A stretch of DNA of 64,000 bases, taken from positions 169,055 to 233,054 of the forward strand of contig CAVPOB010000002.1 of NCBI GenBank assembly GCA_963706835.1. The letters are read 5' to 3'. How positions within the stretch are numbered: the first letter of the stretch is position 1; every line of letters starts with the position of its first letter. Position numbers and translations under genes: made by a program. Source of the stretch: CAVXYG01 sp963706835. Its GTDB lineage: Bacteria; Actinomycetota; Actinomycetes; S36-B12; GCA-2699445. Below are positions 1 to 10,770 of this stretch, in pieces. The notes beneath the pieces are model-generated. The model did no database searches and was not told where the DNA came from. It saw nothing but the letters and a program-made list of their open reading frames with translations.

Positions 1-1
1 C

Positions 2-247
2 CGTGGCGACCCCGCTCGCGGCCGAGACACCGGCGGCAGCGGCCTGGGCCTGTCGATCGTGGCGAGCATCGTCGCTGCTCACCGCGGCGAGCTGCACATC
101 GACAGCGCCGAGAACGTCGGCACGAGCGTTGCGGTGAGCATTCCGCGCTTCCTTCGACGGGCGCAGTTCCCAGCGAACTCCCAGCGAACTCATTCAGGCC
201 CTCTGAGATCCGACTCCGCAGACTCGTCTCGTGGAGACGACGAGTAG
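2..247 (+). CDS. sensor histidine kinase, C-terminal fragment
   Basis: This is the 3' end of a gene that begins before the window. The reading frame opens at base 2 and ends at the TAG at 245-247. The visible part carries the ATP-binding G-box of histidine kinases (GGSGLGLSIV) followed by AAHRGELHIDSAENVGTS, the usual end of the HATPase_c domain. A short, low-complexity tail follows. The protein would autophosphorylate in a two-component system; its sensor domain and partner regulator are outside the window. The stop overlaps the likely GTG start of the downstream multicopper oxidase (231), so the two may be co-transcribed, which would fit a metal or envelope stress response. That link is inference. 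Confidence 0.85.
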   Translation, partial: RGDPARGRDTGGSGLGLSIVASIVAAHRGELHIDSAENVGTSVAVSIPRFLRRAQFPANSQRTHSGPLRSDSADSSRGDDE

Positions 248-1689
248 GCCGACCCGAGACCGGCGACGACGGCGGACCAGGAACAGCATCATCCTTGGGC
301 TTGCCGCAGCCCTCGTGCTGGCTGGGTGTGGTGGGGACCGAGACCGGGAACGGCGCGACGTCCCGGTCGAACGGGTACCCGCCTCCGTCCCGGGCACCAA
401 CGCACTGGCCATCCCGCCACTGCTCGAACCGGCAGTCGTCGACGGGGTCGACCAGTTCGCGTTGTCGATCGGCCCGTCCACCCACGACTTCGGCGCAGGA
501 GCGCAGACCGACGACGCTGTCCTACAACGGTGAGCCCATCCTCGGCCCCACGCTGCGGTGGACCAGCGGCAACAACGTCGAGGTTACGCGTCACGAACGC
601 CCTCGCCGAGCGCCACCACCGACCCACTGGCACGGCGCTGATGTGCCCGCCGAGGCTGATGGCGGGCCGCACAGCCGCATCGACCCGGGACAGACCTGGA
701 CGGCCGAGTTCCCGGTCATCCAGCCCGCAGCCACCCTCTGGTACCACCCCCACCTGATGGGGACCTCGGCCGAGCAGGTCTACGCGGGCGCCGCCGGGCT
801 GATCATCGTCGAGGACGACAACCCGCAGGCCGCCGATCTGCCGCGTTCCTACGGCATCGACGACATCCCCGTGATCCTGCAGGACCGGGAGTTCACCGAC
901 GACAACCAGTTGCGCTTCCAGATCGACGACGACGGTGACGGCGATCTGAACCCGGATCTGACCGTCAACGGCACGCTCGACCCGTTCGCGACCGTCCCGG
1001 CCGGCCCGGTGCGCCTGCGTCTGCTCAACGGCAGCCAGGCGCGCGTCTACGAGTTGAGCGCCAGCAACGGCTCGATGGTGAAGATCGCCTCGGACGGCGG
1101 CTACCTCGCCGCTCCGGTGCCGCTGGAGACCCTCACGCTCGGTCCGGGCGACCGGGCGGAGGTCGTCATCGACACCACCGATGGTCCGACGGCGCTCCTC
1201 GATGCCGACTTCGGGCGCGTGCTCGAACTGCGCACCGATCCCGATCTGCCCAGCGCGGGCAGCCTGCCCGACGAGCTGGCGTCCATCGACACCATCACTG
1301 CTGAGGAGATCGACCGCGACCGGACGTTCCTCATGGGCAGGGCCGATGGCGGCTGGGGCATCAACGGCGTGCAGATGGACATGAACCGGATCGATCACAC
1401 GATCACCTTCGGCGACACCGAGCGCTGGACCATCACCGTCCGCGACGGCATCCACACGTTCCACACCCACCAGACCCAGTTCCAGATCCTGTCGATCAAC
1501 GGCCAACCGCCGCCGCCCGAGGACGCGGGCTGGGAGGACACCGTGCTGGTGACCGAGGATCGGGAGGTCGTCATCGCCGCCCGCTTCGACAGCTACGCCA
1601 ACCCCGACGTCCCCTACATGTTCCACTGCCACGTGCTGGACCACGAGGCCCTCGGGATGATGGGACAGTTCCAAGTCGTCCCGGCATGA
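231..1689 (+). CDS. multicopper oxidase lipoprotein, frameshifted in this sequence
   Basis: Secreted multicopper oxidase, probably oxidising metal ions or phenolics outside the membrane. The N-terminus has a basic region and a lipobox (LVLAGC, about residues 28-33). Copper-ligand motifs are seen in order: HWHG, WYHPH, HTFHTHQ and the terminal HCHVLDHEALGMM. The reading frame changes about three times: near 513 (a +1 before TTLSYNGEP), near 583 (a +1 before RVTNALAE) and near 620-630 (back again, before HWHG). Each correction restores family-like sequence and the rest is intact, so sequence error is likelier than a pseudogene. The GTG at 231 is the best start; it overlaps the kinase stop. Confidence 0.8.
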
Positions 1690-1855
1690 ACCCCTGCGGT
1701 CATCACCGAGACACGGCCGACGCGAGCCGGCCTGGCCGCTCATGATCATTACCGGCGCGAAATCGCGGGTGCAGGGCCCATCACGGGCACCCCAATTCCC
1801 TGAGCGAGATGTCCAGGACGCGACCTATCACGAGACTCGGCGCTGTGGCGAGCGC

Positions 1856-2593
1856 TCAGCCGGCGGCCAGCCGGTCGATGGTCTCCCAGTCCGTGAGGCA
1901 GACGACCTGTCCGTGGCGTGGGTGGGCAGCCAGGGCGGGGAAGACCGGGCCGAGGGCCAGGGTGTCGCGTTCGGCGGGGAACCCGAGCTGATTGCTCGCC
2001 CCGCCCGCAGGAGCGACCCCGACATGCACGCAGGCCGTGGTGACCTGCACGCCGTCCGGGCCCTGTTCGGCGGCCAGCCCGGATGTGAGCGCGCTGACCG
2101 CGGCGTTCTTGACGCTGCCGAGCCACAGCTGCGGCGCTTCCGGGGGCACCCCATGCGCGAAGCCGCCGCTGACCAGCGTGAACGACGGGCTGGTCGCACC
2201 AGTCTGGATCGGGAGCAGCGCCTGGGCGAACCCGATGTTCGGGTACAGCCCGTCGTCCAGGGCCTGGCGGGCGACCGCGAGCGGCGTAGTGCTGGGTGGG
2301 CCGGCCAGGGTGACGAATCCGAGCGCCGAAACCGCGTGGTCGACCGGGGCTCCGTCGAGCGCGGACTCGATGTCGGCGCGCAGCCGCAGCACAGCGCCGT
2401 CATCGACCGGGTCACCGACCACGCCCCGGAAGTCAGCCCCTGCTGGCAGCCCAGCCTGCAACTCATCCAACCGCTGCAGGGAGCGGGACACCCCGATCAC
2501 GGTGGCACCGGCGTCGAGGAACGCCCGTACTGCACCGGACCCGACGACACCCGTCGCGCCACCCACCACTGCTATCCGACCGTGCAACTCCAT
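1856..2593 (-). CDS. short-chain dehydrogenase/reductase (SDR)
   Basis: NAD(P)-dependent SDR-fold protein of 245 residues. The N-terminus has the Rossmann glycine pattern GGATGVVGSG. A typical Ser-Tyr-x3-Lys catalytic triad is not obvious: the region after SFTLVSGGFAHG carries LWLGSVKNAAVSA instead of YxxxK, so the protein may be an atypical or non-catalytic SDR. The ATG at 2593 is chosen because AAGGAG lies at the right distance upstream and the glycine motif begins 9 residues later. It lies 92 bp downstream of a co-directional TetR gene, with a palindrome in the gap, so it is probably that regulator's target. Substrate unknown. Confidence 0.8.
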   Translation of the reverse strand: MELHGRIAVVGGATGVVGSGAVRAFLDAGATVIGVSRSLQRLDELQAGLPAGADFRGVVGDPVDDGAVLRLRADIESALDGAPVDHAVSALGFVTLAGPPSTTPLAVARQALDDGLYPNIGFAQALLPIQTGATSPSFTLVSGGFAHGVPPEAPQLWLGSVKNAAVSALTSGLAAEQGPDGVQVTTACVHVGVAPAGGASNQLGFPAERDTLALGPVFPALAAHPRHGQVVCLTDWETIDRLAAG

Positions 2594-2633
2594 GTTCTGC
2601 TCCTTCTCTGCTCGATTGCCGCGGGAAATATAG

Positions 2634-2643
2634 AGCGATCGCT
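2634..2643. promoter_or_regulatory. palindrome in the TetR-SDR gap, candidate operator
   Basis: A perfect 10-bp palindrome, AGCGATCGCT, sits in an unusually AT-rich patch just upstream of the SDR ribosome-binding site. TetR-family proteins bind palindromes next to the genes they control. The link to this TetR is inferred from position alone. Confidence 0.4.
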
Positions 2644-2685
2644 TCCAAATAATGCCATAGCGCAGCCGTTGCCGTCCGGCCAAGG

Positions 2686-3261
2686 TCACCGCAGCGCGTC
2701 CAAGGCCAGCATCAGCGTCGCCCGGGCATCGTCTCGGCCGATGCCTTTGCGCCCCTCCAGTTGCACGCCGTTCACCGTCGCGCACAGCAGCCGGGCACCC
2801 AACTCGGGATCCCCGGACAGCTCGCCGTCACGATTGGCCGCCGCAATCGCCGCCGCGACCAGGGTGCGCAGCCGGTCGTCATGGGCGACCAGGCGACGGC
2901 GCACGGCTTCGTCCGTCGCCGCCAGCTCGCTGGCGCAGACCACGGCGTAGCAGCCTCGCGTCGGTCCCGCGGTGCTCGCCCGTTCGGCGATCCACTCCAG
3001 CCACGCCTGCAGACCTGCCACCGGCGAGGAGGCTTCGGTCAGGACGGCCTCGACCCGCTCCAGACCCGTGTCGAGGTAGGTGTCCAAGGTCCGCGCGCAC
3101 AACTCCCCCTTGGACCCGAACGCCTTGTACAAGCTGCCGATCGAGAGTCCGGTCACCTCCGACAGGTCGGTGATCGACGTGGCGTGCACGCCCCGGGACC
3201 AGAACGCCTCGCGCGCAGCATCGACCACCGCATCCTCATCGAACTGTCGCGGCCGACCCAC
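2686..3261 (-). CDS. TetR/AcrR family transcriptional regulator
   Basis: A repressor of 191 residues. The N-terminal helix-turn-helix is clear (FDEDAVVDAAREAFWSRG, then TSITDLSEVTGLSIGSLYKAF, residues about 8-48). The C-terminal part is an all-helical ligand and dimerisation domain with ASELAATDEAVRRRL. Length is normal for the family. It is transcribed toward the SDR gene and presumably represses it and itself in response to a small molecule. The ligand cannot be read from the sequence. The start follows the typical MGRPRQFDED opening. Confidence 0.92.
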   Translation of the reverse strand: MGRPRQFDEDAVVDAAREAFWSRGVHATSITDLSEVTGLSIGSLYKAFGSKGELCARTLDTYLDTGLERVEAVLTEASSPVAGLQAWLEWIAERASTAGPTRGCYAVVCASELAATDEAVRRRLVAHDDRLRTLVAAAIAAANRDGELSGDPELGARLLCATVNGVQLEGRKGIGRDDARATLMLALDALR

Positions 3262-3383
3262 AACCCGACACTAGTTCGGAAACGAATGCTCCACAACTTC
3301 GGCGCGTCTTGTTCGGTGGGCCAGCACGCCGTCCCGGGAAACGCGCCGAGCAGCATCGAGCATGTCCACCACTTCACGCAGCC

Positions 3384-3551
3384 TCGACCGACACACTCAA
3401 GGGCCAGCTGGACCTCCAGCGGCACGGCGGCCGCACCCCCGCCGACGTCTGCGCCCGGGTAGCGCAGCGCGTCCTCGCGCTCACCGCCGCCATCTGGCAC
3501 AACGACACCCTCGGCCTCACCCGCCGCTCACTGCTCGCCTACGACCACTGA
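3384..3551 (+). pseudogene. C-terminal remnant of an IS982-type transposase
   Basis: About 55 codons in one frame read DTLKGQLDLQRHGGRTP, then ARVAQRVLALTAAIWHND and RSLLAYDH before a stop. This resembles the C-terminal end of IS982-family transposases in actinobacteria, which commonly end in AAIWHN...RSLIAYDH. No catalytic DDE region precedes it and no ATG supports an intact gene, so it is a dead fragment. It lies between the TetR gene and the BCCT transporter, in an intergenic region of about 545 bp that otherwise holds only a short tandem repeat and the transporter promoter region. No clear terminal inverted repeat was found. Confidence 0.6.
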
Positions 3552-3606
3552 CCCCTTGGAATTGATCATCTAGCCAGCGGTGGTGCCTGCACGGGGCGCA
3601 CGAGCC

Positions 3607-3648
3607 TTGCCGACGCGAGGGCGGCGATTGCCGACGCGAGGGCGGCGA
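3607..3648. repeat. two tandem 21-bp repeats
   Basis: Two identical adjacent 21-bp copies beginning TTGCCGACGCGAGGGC occur about 160 bp upstream of the BCCT start; a partial third begins TTGCCG at about 3650. The repeat may be a scar near the transposase remnant or part of the transporter's regulatory region. Nothing in it shows a specific function. Confidence 0.8.
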
Positions 3649-3807
3649 CTTGCCGCTGGCGCCGTGAGCCCGCCGAGCGTGGTTCCAGCCGCTGGGCTCA
3701 CACCCCGCCGATCGGGTCATAGCCAGTCCAGCCCCGAGCGGGCGCCTGCGGATGGTCAGCGATCCGGCTAGGTTGCTTGGGAGAGACCCCGACGAAGGAG
3801 GAATACC

Positions 3808-5691
<1,884 letters not shown>

Positions 5692-5881
5692 TGGTGCGGG
5701 TCGGGTCTGGCGGCGGCGGGGTGCGGCAGCGGTGCCGTCTCGATCCTCATCGGACTTGCGTCCGGGGCCGGACGACTTGGCTCGAGGATGGCAGGGTGCC
5801 GTTCATCGGGAGGGCGGGGGTCGGCCGGGTTGCGGTGCCGATGTCGGACTCTCCTTCAGGACTGACTCAACCGCCCTGCCA

Positions 5882-6574
5882 CTAAGTCTGAAGCGCGACA
5901 TGCGTGGCGGCGATCGCCTCTTCGATCACCGGGTATAGGCGGGTCGCAGCGTCCGACAGAATCGCGACGAACTGCTCTGCGTACCCTCTCGGATCCAGTG
6001 ACTCGAAGTCCGGGTCGAGCATGCCGTAGTGCAGTTGCCAGTCGCCCCTCTCCTTCATGCCAAGTTCATGAGCCACGGGCCGGGTCGCGGTGATGAGCGA
6101 CTGTCGGTTCTCGCCCTCCCAGTTGTCTTTGTGGACATGCAGCGCGAGCCTTGGGTACCGATATCCGCGGCGGGTGCTCAAGAGGTCCTGCTTCATCCAC
6201 ACCAGTTCCAGCCTGATGCCGTACCTGGTTCCCAGGTCGTCGAACTCGGGGGATCGGTAGCCAACGGAGCTGTAGTGCCTCGCGTTCTCTTTGACCTTGT
6301 AGTCAGCCTCTCGCCCCACCGCCAGTAGTTCTCTGTGCAGTGCCTGCCCCGCCTCGATCTGAAGGTCGTCCCACTCCCTGATCAGTGCCTGATTTCGGAC
6401 GTAGAAATCAGCCTCTTGGTCTCCGGAGGTCCCCTTGAGGAGATTGATCGCGGCGTTCGCGTTCCCCTCGTTGACGGCATCGCGCATGAGGGCGTCAACG
6501 CGACCCTCCAACTTGGCCCATTGAGTGATCTGATCACGGTGGCTCAGGTAGAAGCCGATTGCGTCGGTGGTCAT
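5882..6574 (-). CDS. uncharacterised protein coupled to a PD-(D/E)XK nuclease
   Basis: A 230-residue soluble protein that I do not recognise. It is rich in charged and aromatic residues, with no signal peptide or membrane segment. The N-terminal 100 residues look helical (AKLEGRVDALMRDAVNEG); a beta-like middle follows with IRLELVWMKQDLL and YPRLALHVHKDNW. Its ATG overlaps the stop of the upstream nuclease gene in a TGATG junction, so translation is probably coupled and the two products probably act together. GC is lower than in the neighbouring housekeeping genes, which suggests acquisition. A role in phage or plasmid defence is possible but inferred only from the partner. Confidence 0.75.
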   Translation of the reverse strand: MTTDAIGFYLSHRDQITQWAKLEGRVDALMRDAVNEGNANAAINLLKGTSGDQEADFYVRNQALIREWDDLQIEAGQALHRELLAVGREADYKVKENARHYSSVGYRSPEFDDLGTRYGIRLELVWMKQDLLSTRRGYRYPRLALHVHKDNWEGENRQSLITATRPVAHELGMKERGDWQLHYGMLDPDFESLDPRGYAEQFVAILSDAATRLYPVIEEAIAATHVALQT

Positions 6575-7212
6575 CAGAGCGCTCCGATCGTCTCGAGGTA
6601 TTCGCGGGCTCCTGCCGATGGCTCGATTCCTGCTTCGTCAGCGGCATTCCTGATCAACCGGGCCACGCCCCGCCAGGTGAGCGCCACCCACTGCTCACTG
6701 CTCTTCGTCGCGGTGTAGGGGAAACGGCCGGTGGGGGTGAGGAAAACCAGGGTGGGTTCTTCGTTCGCCCATTGATCAGAGAGTCGATCGGCCTGTTCGC
6801 CCTGCTCACCTGCGCGGACCTTCGCCTCGATCACAACAGTCTCCCCACCGACCCGCAGGACGATGTCAGCTCGGGTCCTGTCACGGCTCTCCTCCACCAC
6901 GATCTTGACCGGGGCATCTCCTTCGGCCGCCAGGTCCAAGTCCTGAAGTAGAGCGTTGAGGGGCAGGCGGTCCAGCCGATGGCCTCCCAAAGGGTCCAGC
7001 AGCCACGCCAGCCCGCGGCACAGCTTGACCTCGTCGTTCTGCAGGCCCATCGCGGCCAGCAGCGTTCTGCCGCCGCTCTGCCACTCGACCTGCCGCCACT
7101 CATCCGTAAGCCGCGTGAAGTCGTCTTCCCATGCGCTCGCCGGGGAAGCCTCGAACCACTCGCTGCTCATCTCCTGGAATCGCGCCTGTTCGTCAACGTC
7201 CCCAGCCGTCAT
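6574..7212 (-). CDS. PD-(D/E)XK superfamily nuclease-like protein
   Basis: A 212-residue protein with the core of a PD-(D/E)XK nuclease: an acidic residue in TRADIVLRVG followed by VVIEAKVRAGEQGEQ, the D...E-x-K triad on adjacent strands. Upstream, CRGLAWLLDPLGGHRLDRL resembles the region before the catalytic core in PDDEXK_4-type proteins. The start is uncertain. ATG 7212 gives a compact protein but has no strong ribosome-binding site; ATG 7170 and upstream codons to 7311 are alternatives. It ends in a TGATG overlap with its partner gene. It probably cuts or binds nucleic acid. The upstream 374 bp is AT-richer than average. Confidence 0.7.
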   Translation of the reverse strand: MTAGDVDEQARFQEMSSEWFEASPASAWEDDFTRLTDEWRQVEWQSGGRTLLAAMGLQNDEVKLCRGLAWLLDPLGGHRLDRLPLNALLQDLDLAAEGDAPVKIVVEESRDRTRADIVLRVGGETVVIEAKVRAGEQGEQADRLSDQWANEEPTLVFLTPTGRFPYTATKSSEQWVALTWRGVARLIRNAADEAGIEPSAGAREYLETIGAL

Positions 7213-7586
7213 GGATCGCAGGCTATGAGGGACGGACAGGGGGTCGCCTGATGGAACCCAGGATCGAGATGGCGGAGTGCAGCCTTCGAGATCGAGCGGT
7301 GCTCGAGACATTGTCTGACCGTGGTGGTTCAGAGGACGAAGCGCCGCGGGGTCTGATGGACAGGCTGATTTTCGTTGAGGGTTCTACTGGTAACAGCCGC
7401 AGAAACCAGAACCTAGAAGCACTCGGAGCGATCAAACTCTGTCAAACAGCACCAAGCAACCTATCTTTGATGACTAATGAACCCTTAGATGATCAAATGT
7501 CACGTTGAGGAGAGGCCAGAACCCCGAAACCGCCCAATATTCGGTTTCGCCTAAGATTGAGTCAATCTCGACAGCGGCAACCAATG
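7213..7586. other. non-coding gap upstream of the nuclease pair
   Basis: No convincing gene is seen. An 86-codon rightward frame from 7251 (MEPRIEMAECS...) lacks a ribosome-binding site and any recognisable domain. The stretch has noticeably lower GC around 7340-7560. It holds the dnaB terminator-like hairpin and presumably the promoter of the nuclease pair. Confidence 0.5.
7525..7549 (-). terminator. hairpin downstream of dnaB
   Basis: An 8-bp perfect stem (CGAAACCG/CGGTTTCG) with a 9-base loop lies about 40 bp past the dnaB stop. No T-tract follows, as is common in actinobacteria. Confidence 0.5.
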
Positions 7587-10495
7587 TCACCCCGCCAGGT
7601 CCACGAAGCGCGAGTAGTGCCCCTGGAACGACACCGCGACCGTGTCGGTGGGTCCATTGCGGTGCTTGGCCACGATGAGGTCGGCCTCGCCGGGGCGGTT
7701 CTCCTTGTCGTAGAAGTCCTCTCGGTGGATGAGCACAACGACGTCGGCGTCCTGCTCCAGGGAGCCCGACTCGCGCAGGTCGGCCAGCATCGGCTTCTTG
7801 TCCGTGCGCTGCTCCGGCCCGCGGTTCAGCTGGGAGATCGCGATCACCGGGACTTCGAGCTCCTTGGCCAGCAGCTTCAGCGCGCGGGAGAACTCGGAGA
7901 CCTCCTGCTGGCGGCTCTCCACCTTCTTGCCGCTGGTCATCAGCTGCATGTAGTCCACGACCACCAGGCGCAGGTCGTGCTGCTGCTTCAGCCGCCGGCA
8001 CTTGGCCCGGATCTCGGTCATCGTCATGTTCGGCGAGTCGTCGATGAACAGCGGCGCGTCCCGTAGCGCGTCCTGTCGCTGGGCGACCTTCTGCCAGTCC
8101 CCGGCCCCCATGCGGCCGGCGCGGATGTTGTGCAGCTGGATCGACCCCTCGGCCGACAGCAGGCGCATCATGATCTCGGTGCGGCTCATCTCCAGGGAGA
8201 AGATCACCGCGGCCAGGCCGTTCTTCACCGAGGCCGATCGGGCGATGTCGAGGCCGAGGGTGGAGTTGTGGGTCGGGATCATCGAGCGGCCAGCGAGGAA
8301 CATCCCGTCCTCACGATCGACCTGGATGCAACGGACCGGTACGGATGCGATCCGCTCGACCTTGATGACGTACCGCCGCTGGAGGGCCGCAGTCGTGCGC
8401 ACACCGATGCGCCTACTTCGATGCAGGTCCCGTTTGCGACGCAGGCGGAACAGGGGCTCATCCGACGTGAAGTCCAGCGTGTACGCAACCGAGCTCTCCA
8501 TGGTCCTTCCCGCAACGACCCTGCGAGCGACAGAGCACCGGTACCCGAGACCGACGATGAGATCGAATACGTCCTCGGCGAGACGGGCACTCGTGGTCGT
8601 GAACTGAGGGGAGCCGGTGGAGGTGACGGTGCCGTCGGTGTCCAACAGCCCTGCCAGTAGCGCCTTTCGCTGCGACTGTGATGCGCGGAGGTAAATGGCC
8701 GGGATGTGCTTGGCGCCCAGAACCCGCAGCGATCGCAGGTCAGCCAGCAAGGACCGCGCCCCGGTAACGGGATTCGGGGTGCCGTAGGTCAAGCTGCGGG
8801 TGAGCGGCGCCCCGCCCACGTGGCGGACCACCAGGCCCTCTGTCTCCAAGAGGTCCCAAGTCTCATCATCACCGCTCGTGACGCGGGCTGCCGCCGAGTG
8901 GCCGTCGCCGAGCCAGGTACCCAAGACATACGGACTGATCGGAAGCACAGCCGTTGGAAGGTCGAGGGGGGAAGCGATGGGGACCGAGTGGTTGTAGTGA
9001 TCCCCAGCCATCAGCGTGGCAGCGATCTCCCCTGTCGTACGAACAGATGCGTTCGCCGAACCTGCTTGATCATTGAGCAGGCGGGCACCGTTCTCGGCGA
9101 GCGCAGCCAACACGTCGCGTGCCGGGTACACCTGCTGGCGGACGTGTCGTCGTGCCCACACCCTCCGTGGTCGTGGTGCATGGGGTCCGGTATCGACGCA
9201 GGCGCCGCTTCGCCGTCTTGGTGGAGGTTCCGAGCAGCATCGCCACATCGTCCGCCCGGAGCACATCGCCGAGAAGGGCGGCCTCGCCGATAGAGGGACC
9301 GCCGACCCGCGCCAAGGATCTTGAGACATCCGATGGTGAGGAGCCCCTGGTCCTGGTCCGTCGGCGTTCCTGACGGGATCCAGAGGCGCCGACATCGAGG
9401 AGCGCACGCCGAAGTGCGGAACTCGAGGGTCGCAGGCCTGCGAGATCGGCCGGCTCAGGGGCCGACATGGCCAGCGACTCGTGCAGTTGAGCTCGGAGCG
9501 CCGTCCATTGCTGGACCTGCTCATTTGACAATTCTGGTACGTCGTTGCCGCGGCAAGCCAGCGTCCTGGCATGCACGGCGCTCAGCTCGGGACTCTGTCA
9601 GCCACAGGTGCTCCTCGTCTGCCACGATGGCGGAGCCATCGCTGAAGTGCACGCGGTAGCACGGCCGGTCCGCCATCACCTCGGTCGCCGCAACAACGCG
9701 AGTCACCGAGCCGTCCGGCGCGAAGAGCTCATCGCCGGGGGTGATCTCACCCATCGTGGTCCAACCAGAGGGCGTAGCAATCTCGGTGTCGAGGGCGAGC
9801 GCCTTCCCGATCGCCGGGCGGGCGGCCAGGATGATCAACTGCCCCGGATGCAGGCCCTGGGTCAGGGTGTCGAGGTCGCGCAGCCCGGTCGGCACGCCGA
9901 CCATGTCGCCGTCATGGTTGGCGATCGCCTCGATCTCGGCGATGGCGCCCTCGAGGATGTCCTTCAGCGGTGCGTAGTCCTCGCCGCGCTTGCCCGCCGA
10001 GATCTCGAAGATCTCCGCCTGGGCGCGGTTGACGATGTCGTCGGCCTCGCCGGCCCCGTCGTAGGCGGCCTGCAGGATGCGCGTCGAGGCTTCGATGAGC
10101 CGTCGCAGCAGGGCGCGCTGCCGCACGATCTCGGCGTAGTAGGTGGCGTTGACGGCCGAGGGCAGGTCACGGGTCAAGCCGGTCACATAGGCCGGACCGC
10201 CGACCTGGTCCAGCTTGCCGGACTTCCCCAGTTCGTCGGCAACGGTGATGAAGTCGGCCGGCTCCCCGCGGCCGTACAACTCCAGGATCGCGTGGTAGAT
10301 CGACTGGTGCGCCGGGCGGTAGAAGTACTCCGGCCGCATCACCTCCACGACATCGGCGATCGCGTCCTTGGACAGCAGCATCGCCCCGAGCACCGAGCGC
10401 TCGGCCGTCAGGTCCTGGGGCGGCAGTTGCTCACGGCGCCCGCCGGAATTGTCGTCGTCGTGGACGACCACCGGCCGATCGTGGATCGTGCTCAT
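7587..10495 (-). CDS. dnaB: replicative DNA helicase DnaB, with an intein in the P-loop
   Basis: Hexameric 5'-3' helicase that unwinds the fork. The N-extein begins at ATG 10495 (GGGAGGTGGCG upstream) and has the primase-binding N-domain (LTAERSVLGAMLL) and linker. It runs to IILAARPAIGK, the Walker A lysine. The C-extein resumes with STLGLDIARSASV and contains Walker B (LVVVDYMQLM), SEFSRALKLLAKEL and ISQLNRGPEQR. After removing the intein (8265-9802), 456 residues remain in frame, normal for DnaB. DnaB is inactive until the intein splices because the intein splits the P-loop. Two +1 frameshifts lie within the intein, not the exteins. DnaA-box-like sites lie upstream. Confidence 0.93.
8265..9802 (-). 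mobile_element. class 3 intein with LAGLIDADG homing endonuclease in dnaB
   Basis: The intervening sequence separates GK from ST of the Walker A motif. Its first residue is Ala (ALALDTEIATPSGWTTMGE), not Cys or Ser. It shows the class 3 signature: Trp in block B (EEHLWLT), an internal Cys in block F (VRCIQVD) and Thr in block G (IPTHN), followed by Ser+1. Two endonuclease motifs are present: LGTWLGDG and LAGLLDTDG. Between block B and VRTTGEI lies an additional segment of about 150 residues with a helix-turn-helix-like stretch (DDVAMLLGTSTKTAKRR). The reading frame shifts by +1 near 9560-9600 and near 9150-9180. Removing both bases gives exactly 512 codons. Confidence 0.88.
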
Positions 10496-10608
10496 CGCCA
10501 CCTCCCGCGCACGCCGCTGCGACGCCGCGATCCTCGCCCGTGGGTCCGACATGTTTCGCGGGCCCGTATCGGAGGTTACGAATAGGACACGAGGCCGTCC
10601 AGGAGACC

Positions 10609-10749
10609 TGTGGATAGAACTGTGGAGAACCCTGGGGACGGCGGCTCGCCACGCGGGAATGGCCTGTGGAAACTGTGGGGATTTGCGTGTGTCCCCCGTC
10701 ACAAATGCCTGTTTCACCCGTGTGAACGGCTTCCACGGCCTGTGGACGC
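10609..10749. promoter_or_regulatory. cluster of DnaA-box-like sites upstream of dnaB
   Basis: Five sites in one orientation fall within 141 bp between the VOC gene and dnaB: TGTGGATAG (10609), TGTGGAGAA (10621), TGTGGAAAC (10665), TGTGGGGAT (10674) and TGTGGACGC (10741). Their complements resemble the DnaA consensus TT(A/G)TCCACA with one to three changes. They lie 115-255 bp upstream of the dnaB start. Binding by DnaA is inferred. Confidence 0.55.
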
Positions 10750-10770
10750 AAGAAAAATCTGGCGCGACCC

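Noticed and set aside
231..1689. Multicopper oxidase called a pseudogene
   Set aside because: Every copper-ligand motif is intact and the frame changes follow the same +1 pattern seen in essential genes, so sequence error is the simpler explanation.
5692..5881. Possible RNA gene after the BCCT transporter
   Set aside because: GC-rich, but no cloverleaf or convincing hairpin followed by a T-tract could be drawn.
7251..7508. An 86-codon rightward frame between the nuclease pair and dnaB
   Set aside because: No ribosome-binding site, domain or conserved pattern; probably chance in an AT-richer stretch.
10709..10727. TGTTTCACCCGTGTGAACG as a parS site
   Set aside because: It departs from TGTTTCACGTGAAACA in length and symmetry. 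True parS sites in this window are perfect.
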